A stretch of DNA of 64,000 nucleotides from the NCBI GenBank assembly GCA_946480465.1, contig CAMLJY010000023.1:1-64000 (forward strand). Direction: 5' to 3'. Position 1 is the stretch's first letter; every line of letters begins with the position of its first letter. Under the pieces are notes generated by a model. It was not told the DNA's origin, ran no database searches, and saw nothing but the letters and a program-made list of their open reading frames with translations. The stretch is from an uncultured Burkholderiales bacterium. Lineage in GTDB: Bacteria > Pseudomonadota > Gammaproteobacteria > Burkholderiales > Burkholderiaceae. This document shows positions 31,774-40,217 of the stretch, piece by piece. The position numbers were made by a program, and so were the translations under genes.

Positions 31774-33387
31774 TCAGTACGACTGCCGATAGAGGCTGAC
31801 GCGGCCCACCTCGATCGCAGCCTCGCCAGGAAGCGCCTGCCGCGGAATCAGGCTGACCTGGATGGCCTCGTCCGACAGCCTGTCCTGCAGGTGCAATTGG
31901 TCCACGAAGCCGGACACGTCCAGGATGAAGCTGAGGCCGGTGCCGCCATGGGCGCCATCCTTCACGCTGGCGCGCCGCAGGCCGAAGAGCCCCACGTCGC
32001 CCACGTGCCGTGCGCTGCGCTCGGCCTGGGCGGCGCCGGCAGGCAGGTTGATGTAGACCCCGAGCACGGTCGCATCCAGCTTGCCCGTCACGTTCTCGAG
32101 CTTCAGGTAGACGTTGTCCGGCAGGGGCACGGCGGATGACGGGCCGAGGCTGGCCGCCAGCAGCTTGCGGTTGCTCGCGTCCAGCCGCACGGGGATGGGC
32201 GACGTGCCGCTTCCCGCCACCCGCACCGTACCCGCGCTGGCGCCCAGCAGTTCGGCGGGCCTCTTGGCGCGGAGCTTGGCGAAGTCGGGTGCGGCATTGG
32301 CCACCCCCAGGCTCTGCAGGCGCTGCGTCAGCCGCACCGCGGCGGACGGGTTCTGGTCGCTGAGTTCCTGGTAGGTGTAGTTGAGCCCGGTGAGGCTCTT
32401 CACGTCATTGGGCGTGTAGGTCCACGATTCGCCGCCCGGCATGGGCATCACGAATGCCTGCGCCGGACCCTTGAGCCAGTCTGATTCGCCGGGGTTGGCA
32501 TTGCCTGCGGCATTCCAGACCGCCCACAGCCGGTCGATGTTGGCATGGTGCAGGTAGAAGACGGGGTCGAGGGCCGCCGTGCCGGGGTCGGCCATCAGCC
32601 CGTAGTTGCTGTTGCTGATCTGGCCGCCGGTGTAGACGTGCACCAGGTCGTGGGGGTTGCTCTCCATGTTCCCGTGCGTGTTGCCGTTGTGCGAGAACCC
32701 GGTGTCCGGCCCACCGAACCCGGGCGGCGGGGTCGAGGGGTCGGTGCCCGTGTACAGGTCATTGCTCATGCAGGCGGACGAGACGTCGCCATAGCTCCAG
32801 TTGGGGTCGGCCGGATGGGTCTCGGCCCAGGCCACGGTGGGGATGTAGACCTTGCCGTTGCCGTCCGGGCCGTAGCGCATGGCCACGTACAGGGGATTGG
32901 CCGAGCCGTCGGGCAGGGTCTTCTGGCCGAATGCCGGCGGCATCACGGCCTGCACGCCCTGCGCGCCGCCGAAGTAGTTCCAGTACGGCAGCGCCCAGGT
33001 GCTGGGGCCGCCCAGGCTCAGGATGTCCGCGCGCAGCTGCGCTTCCAGGGCCATCAGGTAGCCGCGGTGCCAGGGCAGGAAGTACCAGCTGCCATGCTGG
33101 CATTGGTTCCAGTACTTGTCCTGCGTGGCTTGATTGGGCAGCGGCGTGGCCGGCACGGCCGGGGGGCTGGTGATGTCGCCCCACGCCGGAAAGGCCGGCG
33201 GGTTGGGATACCAGGGGTTGGCGGGATTGACGTATTCACCATGGATGGCCGCAAAGAACCACCAGCTGGCGGGATCGTCCAGCGCCCGCTGCATCATCTT
33301 CCCCACGCCCCTGGCGTACCAGAGCAGGTCTTGATTGCTGAAGTCGCCGCCTGAATTCCAGGCGTTGTTGCGAACGAGGGTGGCCAT
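31774..33387 (-). CDS. Tyrosinase-family copper oxidase
   Basis: This 537-aa type-3 copper protein has CuA-site histidines in WFFAAIHGEY and HGSWYFLPWHRGYL, and CuB-site histidines in NPHDLVHVYTGG and DPVFYLHHANIDRLW. Such enzymes hydroxylate phenols and oxidise catechols to quinones. A C-terminal domain (about 420-537) follows the catalytic core and has a free-standing homologue at 30390. No signal peptide is evident, so it may be cytoplasmic or exported with help. It is the first gene of a three-gene operon with DUF2182 and the C-domain protein. Confidence 0.93.
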   Translation of the reverse strand: MATLVRNNAWNSGGDFSNQDLLWYARGVGKMMQRALDDPASWWFFAAIHGEYVNPANPWYPNPPAFPAWGDITSPPAVPATPLPNQATQDKYWNQCQHGSWYFLPWHRGYLMALEAQLRADILSLGGPSTWALPYWNYFGGAQGVQAVMPPAFGQKTLPDGSANPLYVAMRYGPDGNGKVYIPTVAWAETHPADPNWSYGDVSSACMSNDLYTGTDPSTPPPGFGGPDTGFSHNGNTHGNMESNPHDLVHVYTGGQISNSNYGLMADPGTAALDPVFYLHHANIDRLWAVWNAAGNANPGESDWLKGPAQAFVMPMPGGESWTYTPNDVKSLTGLNYTYQELSDQNPSAAVRLTQRLQSLGVANAAPDFAKLRAKRPAELLGASAGTVRVAGSGTSPIPVRLDASNRKLLAASLGPSSAVPLPDNVYLKLENVTGKLDATVLGVYINLPAGAAQAERSARHVGDVGLFGLRRASVKDGAHGGTGLSFILDVSGFVDQLHLQDRLSDEAIQVSLIPRQALPGEAAIEVGRVSLYRQSY

Positions 33388-33712
33388 CTGAATCTCTCCC
33401 TGTCAGTCATTCGAAAGTGGCCGAGCCGCAAGCACGGCATGGAGCCTGGGCCGGGCGTGAGGGCCCCAGCAGGGAACTGTGATTGCACGATGGACCGCCG
33501 CTGGAGCCGCAGCCAGGATGACTCACGTGGCCGCTGATCTCAAGCGTCATTTTTCGCCGCGGCACAAGGGCTTGCATGGGTTGTGCATACGCACTTTGGG
33601 GTCTAGGAGCCTGCGCGGCAGCGATCGGGGCCCGCGCCGGCTCCTAGGGCCGGCGAGGCCGCGGTTCCGGCCGGCGGCTGTCCGTCCCCGATGCCCTTCC
33701 GCGCCGCGGGCA
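33388..33712. other. 325-base intergenic region with a long hairpin
   Basis: No gene was recognised. It contains the 5' region of the tyrosinase operon and the hairpin at 33603-33647 near the end of the 596-aa gene. Composition is less GC-rich around 33530-33600, where promoter sequences for the tyrosinase operon would be expected, but no clear minus-strand promoter hexamers stand out. Confidence 0.5.
33603..33647 (-). terminator. Long hairpin after the hydrolase-caspase operon
   Basis: CTAGGAGCC (33603-33611) pairs with GGCTCCTAG (33639-33647). After one mismatch the stem continues inward with GCGCGG/CCGCGC. It lies 66 bases beyond the stop of the 596-aa gene on the minus strand. A U-run is absent, so it may be a rho-assisted terminator or an mRNA-stabilising structure. 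Confidence 0.5.
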
Positions 33713-35503
33713 TCAACGCGGGCGGGTGGTCTTCTCGGCCAGCCGCAGCACCGCCTTGAGGTCGGCGGCGACGCTGGTCCAGGTCGCGTTGCGCGACGCC
33801 AGCCAGTCGACGAAGACCTGCAGTGGTGGCATCCCGCGTTCGTCGCGCCACTGCTGCTGCGCCGAGCGCAGCGCCATCAGCAGCGAGCGCTGCAGCGGCG
33901 TCAGCTGGGCCGCCTCGTCGGGCTGCTGCTTCAGGCGGCGCACGACCTCGTCCCAGTCGTGCTGCTCGAGCAGGAACTCGACCGCGGCCTGCGCTGCGTC
34001 GCGCAGGGTCGGTGGCTTGGCGCCGCCGAACAGCCTGCCGAACAGCCCAGAGCCGGAGACGCGGGTCCAGAGCTTCTGCGCCGCGGCACCGATCTCGAGC
34101 GCGCCGCTGGCGATGCGCCCGGCGGTGCCGCCCCCCTCGCCGCCGTTCTTGCGCAGCACGCGCGCCTGGCGGCGCAGCATGTCGATCGTCGGTGGCCCGC
34201 TCGGCGCGGCCGGCGGCGGGCCCGCGGCCGTTGACGGTGGGACGATGGCCGACATCTCGGCCGGCTCGGGCAGCGGCAGATCCTCCCAGGTCAGCCACAG
34301 GGCCGACCCGACGACGCAGGTCGCCAGCGCGAACGGCCGCCGCGCCGCGAGCGCGGCGCTGCCGCCGGCGGCTGGCGACGACACCGCGGCCATCAGGTAG
34401 GCCCACGACAGCCGCAGCATCGGCGGCTGCCGCACCGCCTCGAGCAGTTCCGCGAGCCCGGCGGCCGGCCGGCCGCGCAGCTGGTCGACCCGCAGGCGCA
34501 GCGCGAGCACGTCGGGGTGGTCGGCGCCGACCAGACCGCCGGTGTTGCCGACGACGTGGGCGATCCGCTCCAGGTTCGGCTTGGCATCGAGCAGCAGCAG
34601 GTGCGCGGCGACGAGTCCCATCATCGGGTTCTCGAACTTGCCCATCAGCAGCTCGTCCATCACCGGGCCCGCGACGATGTTGTGGCCACCGGCCAGCGCC
34701 TGCCGCGCGACCTCCAGCACGCGCAGGTCGTGGCGGTCGGCGATGAAGGGCGCGCCGGGGCGGTCGAGCACGATCGCCGCGTCGTCGAGGTGGAAGCGCC
34801 GCGGGCCCCCGTCCACCGCCGGTCCGAGGTTCACGAAGAGCTGGGTCGACCAGCCGGCGCTGGCGACCAGCGGCACGCAGTGGTCGGGCCGGCCGGGCAC
34901 CGGCACCGAGACGACCCAGCCGCCGGGGTCGACCTCGGCCTCGACCAGCAGCCAGCCGGTGCGTGCGTCGAGCGCGCCGGCGTCGGCGAGCAGCAGGCGA
35001 TGGTCGCCCGCCGCATCAACCAGTGCCATGCCCTGCCAGGCCTGCGCGTAGGCGGCCAGCGCTTCGTCGTCGAGCGCCGCGCCCGCCATGGCGGGATCGC
35101 GGAACACCAGCACCAGCCGTGCGCCGCTGCCGAGCGAAAGGCGCGGGTGGTCGCTGCGCGACATTGCCTCGGCAGCACCCTCGTGCACGTCCGCATGCGT
35201 GGACGTCCGCGCCAGCGGGATCGGCGACGCGAACACGGGCGCCTCGACCGGGATCGTCGTGCCCGCGGTGTCGTCGTCGTCGAGCGCGAACAGCACCTCG
35301 TTCTGCAGCTCGCCGACTTTGGCCTTGGCGCGGTAGATGCCGGGCGGCACGGTCGCGAAGACGCGGCCGATGCCGCGGGCGACGACGCCGAAGCCGCTGT
35401 CGACGATGAAGACCTCGGCGGCGGCGTCGGACGCGGCCACCGTCACCGGCAGCGCTGCCGGGGCGGGCGTGAGGGTGGGGGCGGGTGCGTCAGAGTTCGA
35501 CAT
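33713..35503 (-). CDS. Uncharacterised protein, third gene of the hydrolase-caspase operon
   Basis: This 596-aa protein has an N-terminal beta-sandwich-like region (about 12-75; GIYRAKAKVGELQNEVLFAL) similar to the C-terminal domain of the adjacent caspase (AGFYRYTATGALATSSLFAV). A middle region of mixed structure and helical repeats (about 275-400; HDLRVLEVARQALAGGHNIV) follow, then a linker and a helical C-terminus. No catalytic motif was recognised. Its start overlaps the caspase gene by 14 bases, so expression is coupled. It could be the sensor or regulator of the caspase; this is inference from the operon. Confidence 0.65.
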   Translation of the reverse strand: MSNSDAPAPTLTPAPAALPVTVAASDAAAEVFIVDSGFGVVARGIGRVFATVPPGIYRAKAKVGELQNEVLFALDDDDTAGTTIPVEAPVFASPIPLARTSTHADVHEGAAEAMSRSDHPRLSLGSGARLVLVFRDPAMAGAALDDEALAAYAQAWQGMALVDAAGDHRLLLADAGALDARTGWLLVEAEVDPGGWVVSVPVPGRPDHCVPLVASAGWSTQLFVNLGPAVDGGPRRFHLDDAAIVLDRPGAPFIADRHDLRVLEVARQALAGGHNIVAGPVMDELLMGKFENPMMGLVAAHLLLLDAKPNLERIAHVVGNTGGLVGADHPDVLALRLRVDQLRGRPAAGLAELLEAVRQPPMLRLSWAYLMAAVSSPAAGGSAALAARRPFALATCVVGSALWLTWEDLPLPEPAEMSAIVPPSTAAGPPPAAPSGPPTIDMLRRQARVLRKNGGEGGGTAGRIASGALEIGAAAQKLWTRVSGSGLFGRLFGGAKPPTLRDAAQAAVEFLLEQHDWDEVVRRLKQQPDEAAQLTPLQRSLLMALRSAQQQWRDERGMPPLQVFVDWLASRNATWTSVAADLKAVLRLAEKTTRPR

Positions 35504-36584
35504 GCCCCACCCCCTCGACGGCGAACAGGCTCGACGTGGCGAGCGCACCGGTGGCCGTGTAGCGGTAGAAGCCGGCCGGCAGCGGCAGCACGAAGCGGCT
35601 GCCGTCGAAGGCCAGCGCCTCGCTGCGGCCGCCGCCCCAGTCGACCAGCGAGGGCTGAGGCGGCGGCCGCAGCACGCAGGTCGAGACCGGCCGCTTGCGG
35701 CCATCGACGATCGCCAGCGTGACCTCGCCGGCCGGCGGCTGCGCGAAGCGGAACTCCTGCACCATGCCGCGATTGCCGGAGCGGAAGTACAGCTCGTCGC
35801 CGGTCGGCAGCACCACCTCGGGCAGCGGTGCCGGCTGGTCGCCGCAGACCGCGGCCCAGGTCTCGAGCAGGTGGGCCTTCAGCGCCGCGGCGCCGATCAG
35901 CGGCGGCGCGTCGGGCCGGGCCTGCTCGATCGCCTTCAGGAAGGCATGGGTCAGCAGGCCGCACACCTTGCCGCCGCGTTCGGCGATCGGTCGCTCCTGC
36001 GCCTTGCCGCCCTTCGGCGCCGCGTACAGGCAGAACAGCTTGACCGCCGACGCCGCAGTGGCACCGGCCTCGTTGATGGCCGGCACGTCGCCCGCGCGGT
36101 TGACCTCGGCGTCGCGGCAGCAGTCCATGACCAGCACCACCTCGCCGAACAGCGCCTTGTCGCGCACCACCTGCGCGTAGTGGGTGCCGTAGATGTTCTC
36201 GGGGAACAGCGACGTGGCGTTGGCGGCGTACAGCGCGCCCTCTGGCGTCTGGCTCTTCTTCTCGCAGAAGCCGTGGCCCGAAAAGTACAGGTACAGCCGC
36301 CCCGGGCGTGCCAGTGGGCGGCCGCGGTCGTCTCGGATCAGCTTGCGGAAGGCGAGCTTGAACTCCTCGGCGAGCGGCGGCGCGCGGTCGGGGTCGAGGT
36401 CGGGATCGAACGCGGCCGGGCTGGTGATGACCGTGACCTGCGCGGCCGGCACGTCGCCACCGTCGGGGGAGAGCAGCCAGTCGCGGAACAGCGCGACGTC
36501 GTTCGGCGGCCCCTGCAGCGGGCCGAAGCCGGGGTCGACGTATTTCGAGATGCCGACGAGGATCGCGTGGTCGCCGGCGGCCAT
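35490..36584 (-). CDS. Caspase-like (peptidase C14) protease with C-terminal beta domain
   Basis: This 364-aa protein is a bacterial caspase homologue. The N-terminal domain begins AILVGISKYVDPGFGPLQGP (8-27), with catalytic His104 in YFSGHGF and the catalytic cysteine in VMDCCRDAE (155-156, C156 by alignment with the usual DAC motif). Residues beyond about 265 form a beta-rich domain shared with the next protein in the operon. No signal peptide is seen, so it should act in the cytoplasm. Bacterial caspases are effectors in abortive-infection-like systems when paired with sensors. It lies 24 bases after the alpha/beta hydrolase gene. Confidence 0.88.
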   Translation of the reverse strand: MAAGDHAILVGISKYVDPGFGPLQGPPNDVALFRDWLLSPDGGDVPAAQVTVITSPAAFDPDLDPDRAPPLAEEFKLAFRKLIRDDRGRPLARPGRLYLYFSGHGFCEKKSQTPEGALYAANATSLFPENIYGTHYAQVVRDKALFGEVVLVMDCCRDAEVNRAGDVPAINEAGATAASAVKLFCLYAAPKGGKAQERPIAERGGKVCGLLTHAFLKAIEQARPDAPPLIGAAALKAHLLETWAAVCGDQPAPLPEVVLPTGDELYFRSGNRGMVQEFRFAQPPAGEVTLAIVDGRKRPVSTCVLRPPPQPSLVDWGGGRSEALAFDGSRFVLPLPAGFYRYTATGALATSSLFAVEGVGHVEL

Positions 36585-36608
36585 GGGTTGGGACGATCGT
36601 GATCCGCG

Positions 36609-38147
36609 TTAGAACCCCTGGCCCACCGCGAAGACCAGGCTCGTGATCGTCGCCTCGTCGTTGTCGAAGTCGCCATGCTTCTTCGACGCCGACGACAGCC
36701 CGCCGGCGCCGGTGATCTCGGACCACACGGTGCGCTTCGGGTCCGCGGCCAGGAAGTTGCGGATCGCCGCCACCGCGGGGACGTCGCCGCCGGCGAAGCC
36801 GCCCTCGAGGTAGCGCTGCATGCCGACCAGCGGCGAATCGATGTCCTCGACCCAGTCGTCGTCCTGCTCGCGGCCCTCGAGCACGCCGGAGACGAAATAC
36901 AGCAGCGAGCGCGTGTACAGCAGCGGCACCAGCGAGTCGTTGCACTCCAGCGCGTCGTTCATCGCGTACATGCGGAAGGCGCCGATGCGCGCGGCGTGCT
37001 TCCGTAGCGCAGCCGCGAACATCTCGTGCGTGACCGCCGGCGCGAGGAACACGATGTCGAAGCGCGCCGCGGGCAGCCGCTTCGCCGCCGCGTCGAGCCA
37101 GTGGCAGATGTAGATCGCGCCGGTGCTGTGGCCGACCAGCGTGATGCGCGCGAAGCGCTGGCCGGCGGCGTCGAGCCGCGCCAGCTCGTCCAGCAGCGCG
37201 GTGCCGCAGGCCTCGGGCGCGTCGGCGAAGCTCTGCTCGGTGTCCTTCTTCATCTGGTTCCACACCACCGTGCCGGCCTGGCCGAGGTAGGCGGCGCGCA
37301 GCACCTCCTCGACGACGGTGCAGTAGAGGCCATGGTCGCGGCCGCCGCGGTAGCGCCGGGCCACCGCGATCACCACCTTGGCGACGAACTTCGCGACCTG
37401 CAGCCAGGCCAGCACGCCCTTGGTCGTCGCGGTCTGTTCGGGAAACATCTCGCCCAGCGCGCGCTCGTCGACGAGCACGTGCTCCGCCGGTGGCGCCGCG
37501 CCGCCGCCCTTGGTGGCGGCCTTTTCGGCAAAGGCCGCGGCGTGCAGCCGCGCCATCGCGTCCTGGAAGTCGGGGTCGTCGTCGAGCCCGGCCTCGATCT
37601 CGTCGGCGAGCTGGTCGGGGTCGAGATCGCTGGTGCCCTTGGTCGCCGGGCCGGGCGCGGCGCTGGGGCCGCGCTCGTCGGGCAGCGGCGGCGCCGCGCG
37701 GCGGCCGCCGAACCAGTCGTCGAACTCGCGCCGCAGTTCGCGCTCGTCCACTGCCTGCCCGGCGGCGCCTTTCAGCGCACCGCCGGCCACCTCGCCGCCG
37801 ATCTTCTTCAGCACCCATTCGGCGACCTTCTTGGTCAGCTCCTGGAAAGCCGGGTCCTGGCGGATGTCGTCCAGGTTGTTCTGGATGCTCTCGACCAGCC
37901 CCGATTCCCAGACGAAGAACAGCGGGTAGGTCCCGGCGGCGGCATAGCGCGGCACCAGCCGGTCGGCGATGCCGCGGCCGCTGGCCTCGGAGACGAGGCC
38001 GCCGTGGAAGTGGATCAGCAACCCCTGGGCCGGCGCGGCGGCGCGGGCCTGCGCGAGGATCCTGTGGACGTCGGCCACCTGGCTCGTCGTGCCACCGCCG
38101 AAGCGGCCGTCTGCGCTGTGCAGAACATGGTCCTTCTGGATGTCCAT
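36609..38147 (-). CDS. Alpha/beta hydrolase, first gene of the caspase operon
   Basis: This 512-aa protein has an alpha/beta hydrolase fold split by a long insertion (about 120-230). The N-terminal strand LLIHFHGGLV (about 43-52) offers a His-Gly oxyanion motif. The nucleophile elbow GHSTG (Ser at about 337) follows TLV, and IVFLAPAV and the later His-containing strands complete the fold. Substrate is unknown; lipase, esterase or protease are possible. AGGAGG lies just before ATG 38147. The same promoter must drive the downstream caspase, suggesting the three proteins act together. The enzyme lacks a signal peptide. Confidence 0.8.
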   Translation of the reverse strand: MDIQKDHVLHSADGRFGGGTTSQVADVHRILAQARAAAPAQGLLIHFHGGLVSEASGRGIADRLVPRYAAAGTYPLFFVWESGLVESIQNNLDDIRQDPAFQELTKKVAEWVLKKIGGEVAGGALKGAAGQAVDERELRREFDDWFGGRRAAPPLPDERGPSAAPGPATKGTSDLDPDQLADEIEAGLDDDPDFQDAMARLHAAAFAEKAATKGGGAAPPAEHVLVDERALGEMFPEQTATTKGVLAWLQVAKFVAKVVIAVARRYRGGRDHGLYCTVVEEVLRAAYLGQAGTVVWNQMKKDTEQSFADAPEACGTALLDELARLDAAGQRFARITLVGHSTGAIYICHWLDAAAKRLPAARFDIVFLAPAVTHEMFAAALRKHAARIGAFRMYAMNDALECNDSLVPLLYTRSLLYFVSGVLEGREQDDDWVEDIDSPLVGMQRYLEGGFAGGDVPAVAAIRNFLAADPKRTVWSEITGAGGLSSASKKHGDFDNDEATITSLVFAVGQGF

Positions 38148-38304
38148 GCGTCCTCCTGATGGCGCGGCATCTTGCCCAGCGGGCGCGCGGGCAATCTTGC
38201 GCACCCTCAATCCCGGGGCAGGGGATCATGCACCCGTGAATCGGCGGTGGACAAGGGCGCCACGTCCTCAAGGCTGAGGAAACGGCAGCTGATCCCCAAG
38301 AAGC

Positions 38305-38328
38305 GGCGGCCACCCGCAGGTGGCCGCC
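38305..38328 (-). terminator. Terminator of the RTX gene
   Basis: GGCGGCCACC and GGTGGCCGCC form a perfect 10-base-pair stem with a 4-base loop, 20 bases beyond the RTX stop on the minus strand. The following minus-strand bases GCTTCTTGGGG are only modestly T-rich, but the stem is very strong. It insulates the caspase operon from the RTX gene. Confidence 0.65.
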
Positions 38329-38348
38329 TTCGCGTCGGGCAATGACGC

Positions 38349-38972
38349 TCAGGGCAGGATCCAGTCCGCGCCGGGTCCGCCGTGCCTGAAGTCGATGCCG
38401 GGGCCTCCGATCAGCACGTCGTTGCCGCGGCCACCACGCAGGATGTCGTTGCCGCGTCCGCCGTTCAGCCAGTCGTGGCCGGGGCCCCCCTCGAGCCGGT
38501 CGTTGCCCGGGCCGCCGCGCAGCAGGTCGTTGCCGCGCCCGCCGTGCAGCACGTCGTTGCCACGGCCGCCCTGCACGCGGTCGTTGCCGGTGCCACCGTG
38601 CAGCCAGTCGTTGCCGCGACCGCCGTGGATGTGGTCGTTGCCGCCGCGGCCGGCGATGATGTCGTTGCCGCGGCCGCCGCCCAGGTGGTCGTCGCCCTGG
38701 CCACCGATCAGCACGTCGTTGCCGTCGCCGCCGTGGGCGGTGATGTCGGCGGTGACGTTGGCGTCGACGACCAGCGTGTCGTTGCCGGCGCCGAGCTGGA
38801 AGTCGGTGTTCTCCAGCTGCTGCTTGGTCATCAGCTGGCTCTGGCCGTTGATGGTCACTTCGTACAGGCCCATCAGCCCGGCGAGGCCGTCGGCCTTGGC
38901 GATGTGCACGCTGTCGTTGCCGCTGGTGCCGTTCACGGTGTTGGTGGGGCCGGCGGGGGGGATCGGGGACAT
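38349..38972 (-). CDS. RTX (haemolysin-type calcium-binding) repeat protein
   Basis: This 207-aa protein has a short N-terminal domain (about 1-75) followed by about 14 tandem nonapeptides of GGxGxDxxx type, such as GGRGNDWLH and GGPGNDRLE. These fold as a calcium-binding beta-roll. Many repeats carry Arg at position 3 (GGRGND), which is unusual for an acidic calcium-loaded export tail. There is no signal peptide; RTX proteins usually leave by type I secretion, but no such exporter is in the window. AGGAG before ATG 38972 supports the start. A sequence identical to the second half of the promoter motif (GCAACCCAG) lies about 54 bases upstream. Confidence 0.82.
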   Translation of the reverse strand: MSPIPPAGPTNTVNGTSGNDSVHIAKADGLAGLMGLYEVTINGQSQLMTKQQLENTDFQLGAGNDTLVVDANVTADITAHGGDGNDVLIGGQGDDHLGGGRGNDIIAGRGGNDHIHGGRGNDWLHGGTGNDRVQGGRGNDVLHGGRGNDLLRGGPGNDRLEGGPGHDWLNGGRGNDILRGGRGNDVLIGGPGIDFRHGGPGADWILP

Positions 38973-39222
38973 GATGAACTCCTGGTGTGGGGTGGGGTGT
39001 CGCGGCACGTCGGGATGTCGCGTCGCTGGGTTGCATTGAAGGCCGGGCGGGTCGGGGCGCCAAGACGGGACGATCCGCGACGGGAGCGGCCGCAGCTGGG
39101 GGTGGTCCCAATGGGGGCGGTGGCGCCGGTGGCGCGCCCGGCCGTGACCTTCGTCAGCACCGTTTCGGCGGCCGCGCGCAACCCATCGGCAAGCGCCAAG
39201 CGCGTCTTCGCAGGAGCCCGCC

Positions 39223-39450
39223 ATGAGCCATCACCTCCCCCACGACAGCGGCCCCCGCCGCCCCGCGCGGTTCGAGCTGCTGTTCGTCTCGCTCTTCGAC
39301 GAGCGCCGCGGCTACGCCTTCCCCTGCGATGAGGAAGGCCACGTGGACCTGGACGCGCTGAGCGACCGCCTGCGGCTGAACTACCTGTACGTCCGCAAGC
39401 TGATCGGCCGCGACTTCTGCAGGCCGGCGGTGCGGCCCACGCTGCAGTGA
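39223..39450 (+). CDS. Small hypothetical protein
   Basis: This 75-aa protein (RFELLFVSLFDERRGYAFPC, then DLDALSDRLRLNYLYVRKLI) appears to be one compact domain. AGGAG lies 7 bases before ATG 39223. It precedes the ECF sigma gene, separated by the promoter-like motif, and is divergent from the RTX gene. Small proteins of this type occur widely in Burkholderiales, but I do not know a function. Confidence 0.7.
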   Translation: MSHHLPHDSGPRRPARFELLFVSLFDERRGYAFPCDEEGHVDLDALSDRLRLNYLYVRKLIGRDFCRPAVRPTLQ

Positions 39451-39468
39451 AGGACGTCGGCAAAAGGC

Positions 39469-39499
39469 TTGAACCCGTGCCGCGTTTTCAGCAACGCAG
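39469..39499 (+). promoter_or_regulatory. ECF-type promoter motif, copy 6, in front of the ECF sigma gene
   Basis: TTGAAC (39469-39474), 16 bases, GCAACGCAG (39491-39499), 75 bases before the sigma factor start at 39575. A sigma gene with a copy of a motif shared by T3SS and accessory genes is the expected sign of autoregulation. Confidence 0.72.
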
Positions 39500-39574
39500 T
39501 GGATGTGCGAGAGGGATGGGCGGCGGCTATATTGAATTTCAAGCCGCCACAGCCTCCTTTGCACGCCGCACGCC

Positions 39575-40168
39575 ATGGACAACGACCGGGTGAAAGCCTT
39601 GCTCGAGCGCATCGGGCAGCAGGACCAGGCCGCGTTCCGTGAGCTGTACAAGGCGTTCAGCCGGCGCGTCCACGCCTACGTGCTGAACATGCTCAAGGAC
39701 CCGGCCCGTGCCGAGGAGGTGCTGGTGGACACCATGTACGAAGTCTGGCGCGCGCCGGCGCGCTTTCGGGGCGACTCGCTGTTCAGCACCTGGCTGATCG
39801 GCGTGGCGCGCAACAAGGCGCTGATGGCGTACCGCGGCCGCCGCGCCGACGAGCTGCACGACGACCTGGACGACGTGGCCGAGACCACCCCGTCGGACAG
39901 CCCCGATGCCTTCGCGCAGCTGGCGGCCAAGCAGCGCAGCGAGGGCGTGCGCGCCTGCATGGACAAGCTGTCCGACGAGCACCGCGAGGCCATGCACCTG
40001 GTGTTCTACGAAGGCTTCTCGCTGGCCGAGGTGGCCGAGGTGCAGGCCTGCCCCGAGAACACCGTGAAGACCCGGCTCTTCCATGCGCGCCAGAAGATCA
40101 AGGCCTGCCTGGCCCGCCTGGTGCAGCGAGAAGGCGGTGCGCTGCCGGCCGGGGTGCTGAAGTCATGA
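39575..40168 (+). CDS. ECF-family RNA polymerase sigma factor
   Basis: This 197-aa sigma factor has region 2 (FRELYKAFSRRVHAYVLNML, about 17-36; AEEVLVDTMYEVWRAPARF, about 47-65) and region 4 (AMHLVFYEGFSLAEVAEVQA, with helix-turn-helix through CPENTVKTRLFHARQKIKA). It directs RNA polymerase to a dedicated promoter set. The gene next door encodes a membrane anti-sigma factor, and the following genes encode caspases and type VI-like membrane proteins. Its upstream region carries the TTGAAC-N16-GCAACNCAG motif, so it probably transcribes its own operon and the T3SS promoters. Confidence 0.93.
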   Translation: MDNDRVKALLERIGQQDQAAFRELYKAFSRRVHAYVLNMLKDPARAEEVLVDTMYEVWRAPARFRGDSLFSTWLIGVARNKALMAYRGRRADELHDDLDDVAETTPSDSPDAFAQLAAKQRSEGVRACMDKLSDEHREAMHLVFYEGFSLAEVAEVQACPENTVKTRLFHARQKIKACLARLVQREGGALPAGVLKS

Positions 40169-40217
40169 GCCGCGGCCTGCAGAGCCGGCCGGCGTGGTCG
40201 TCGGACGGGGGCTTGTC

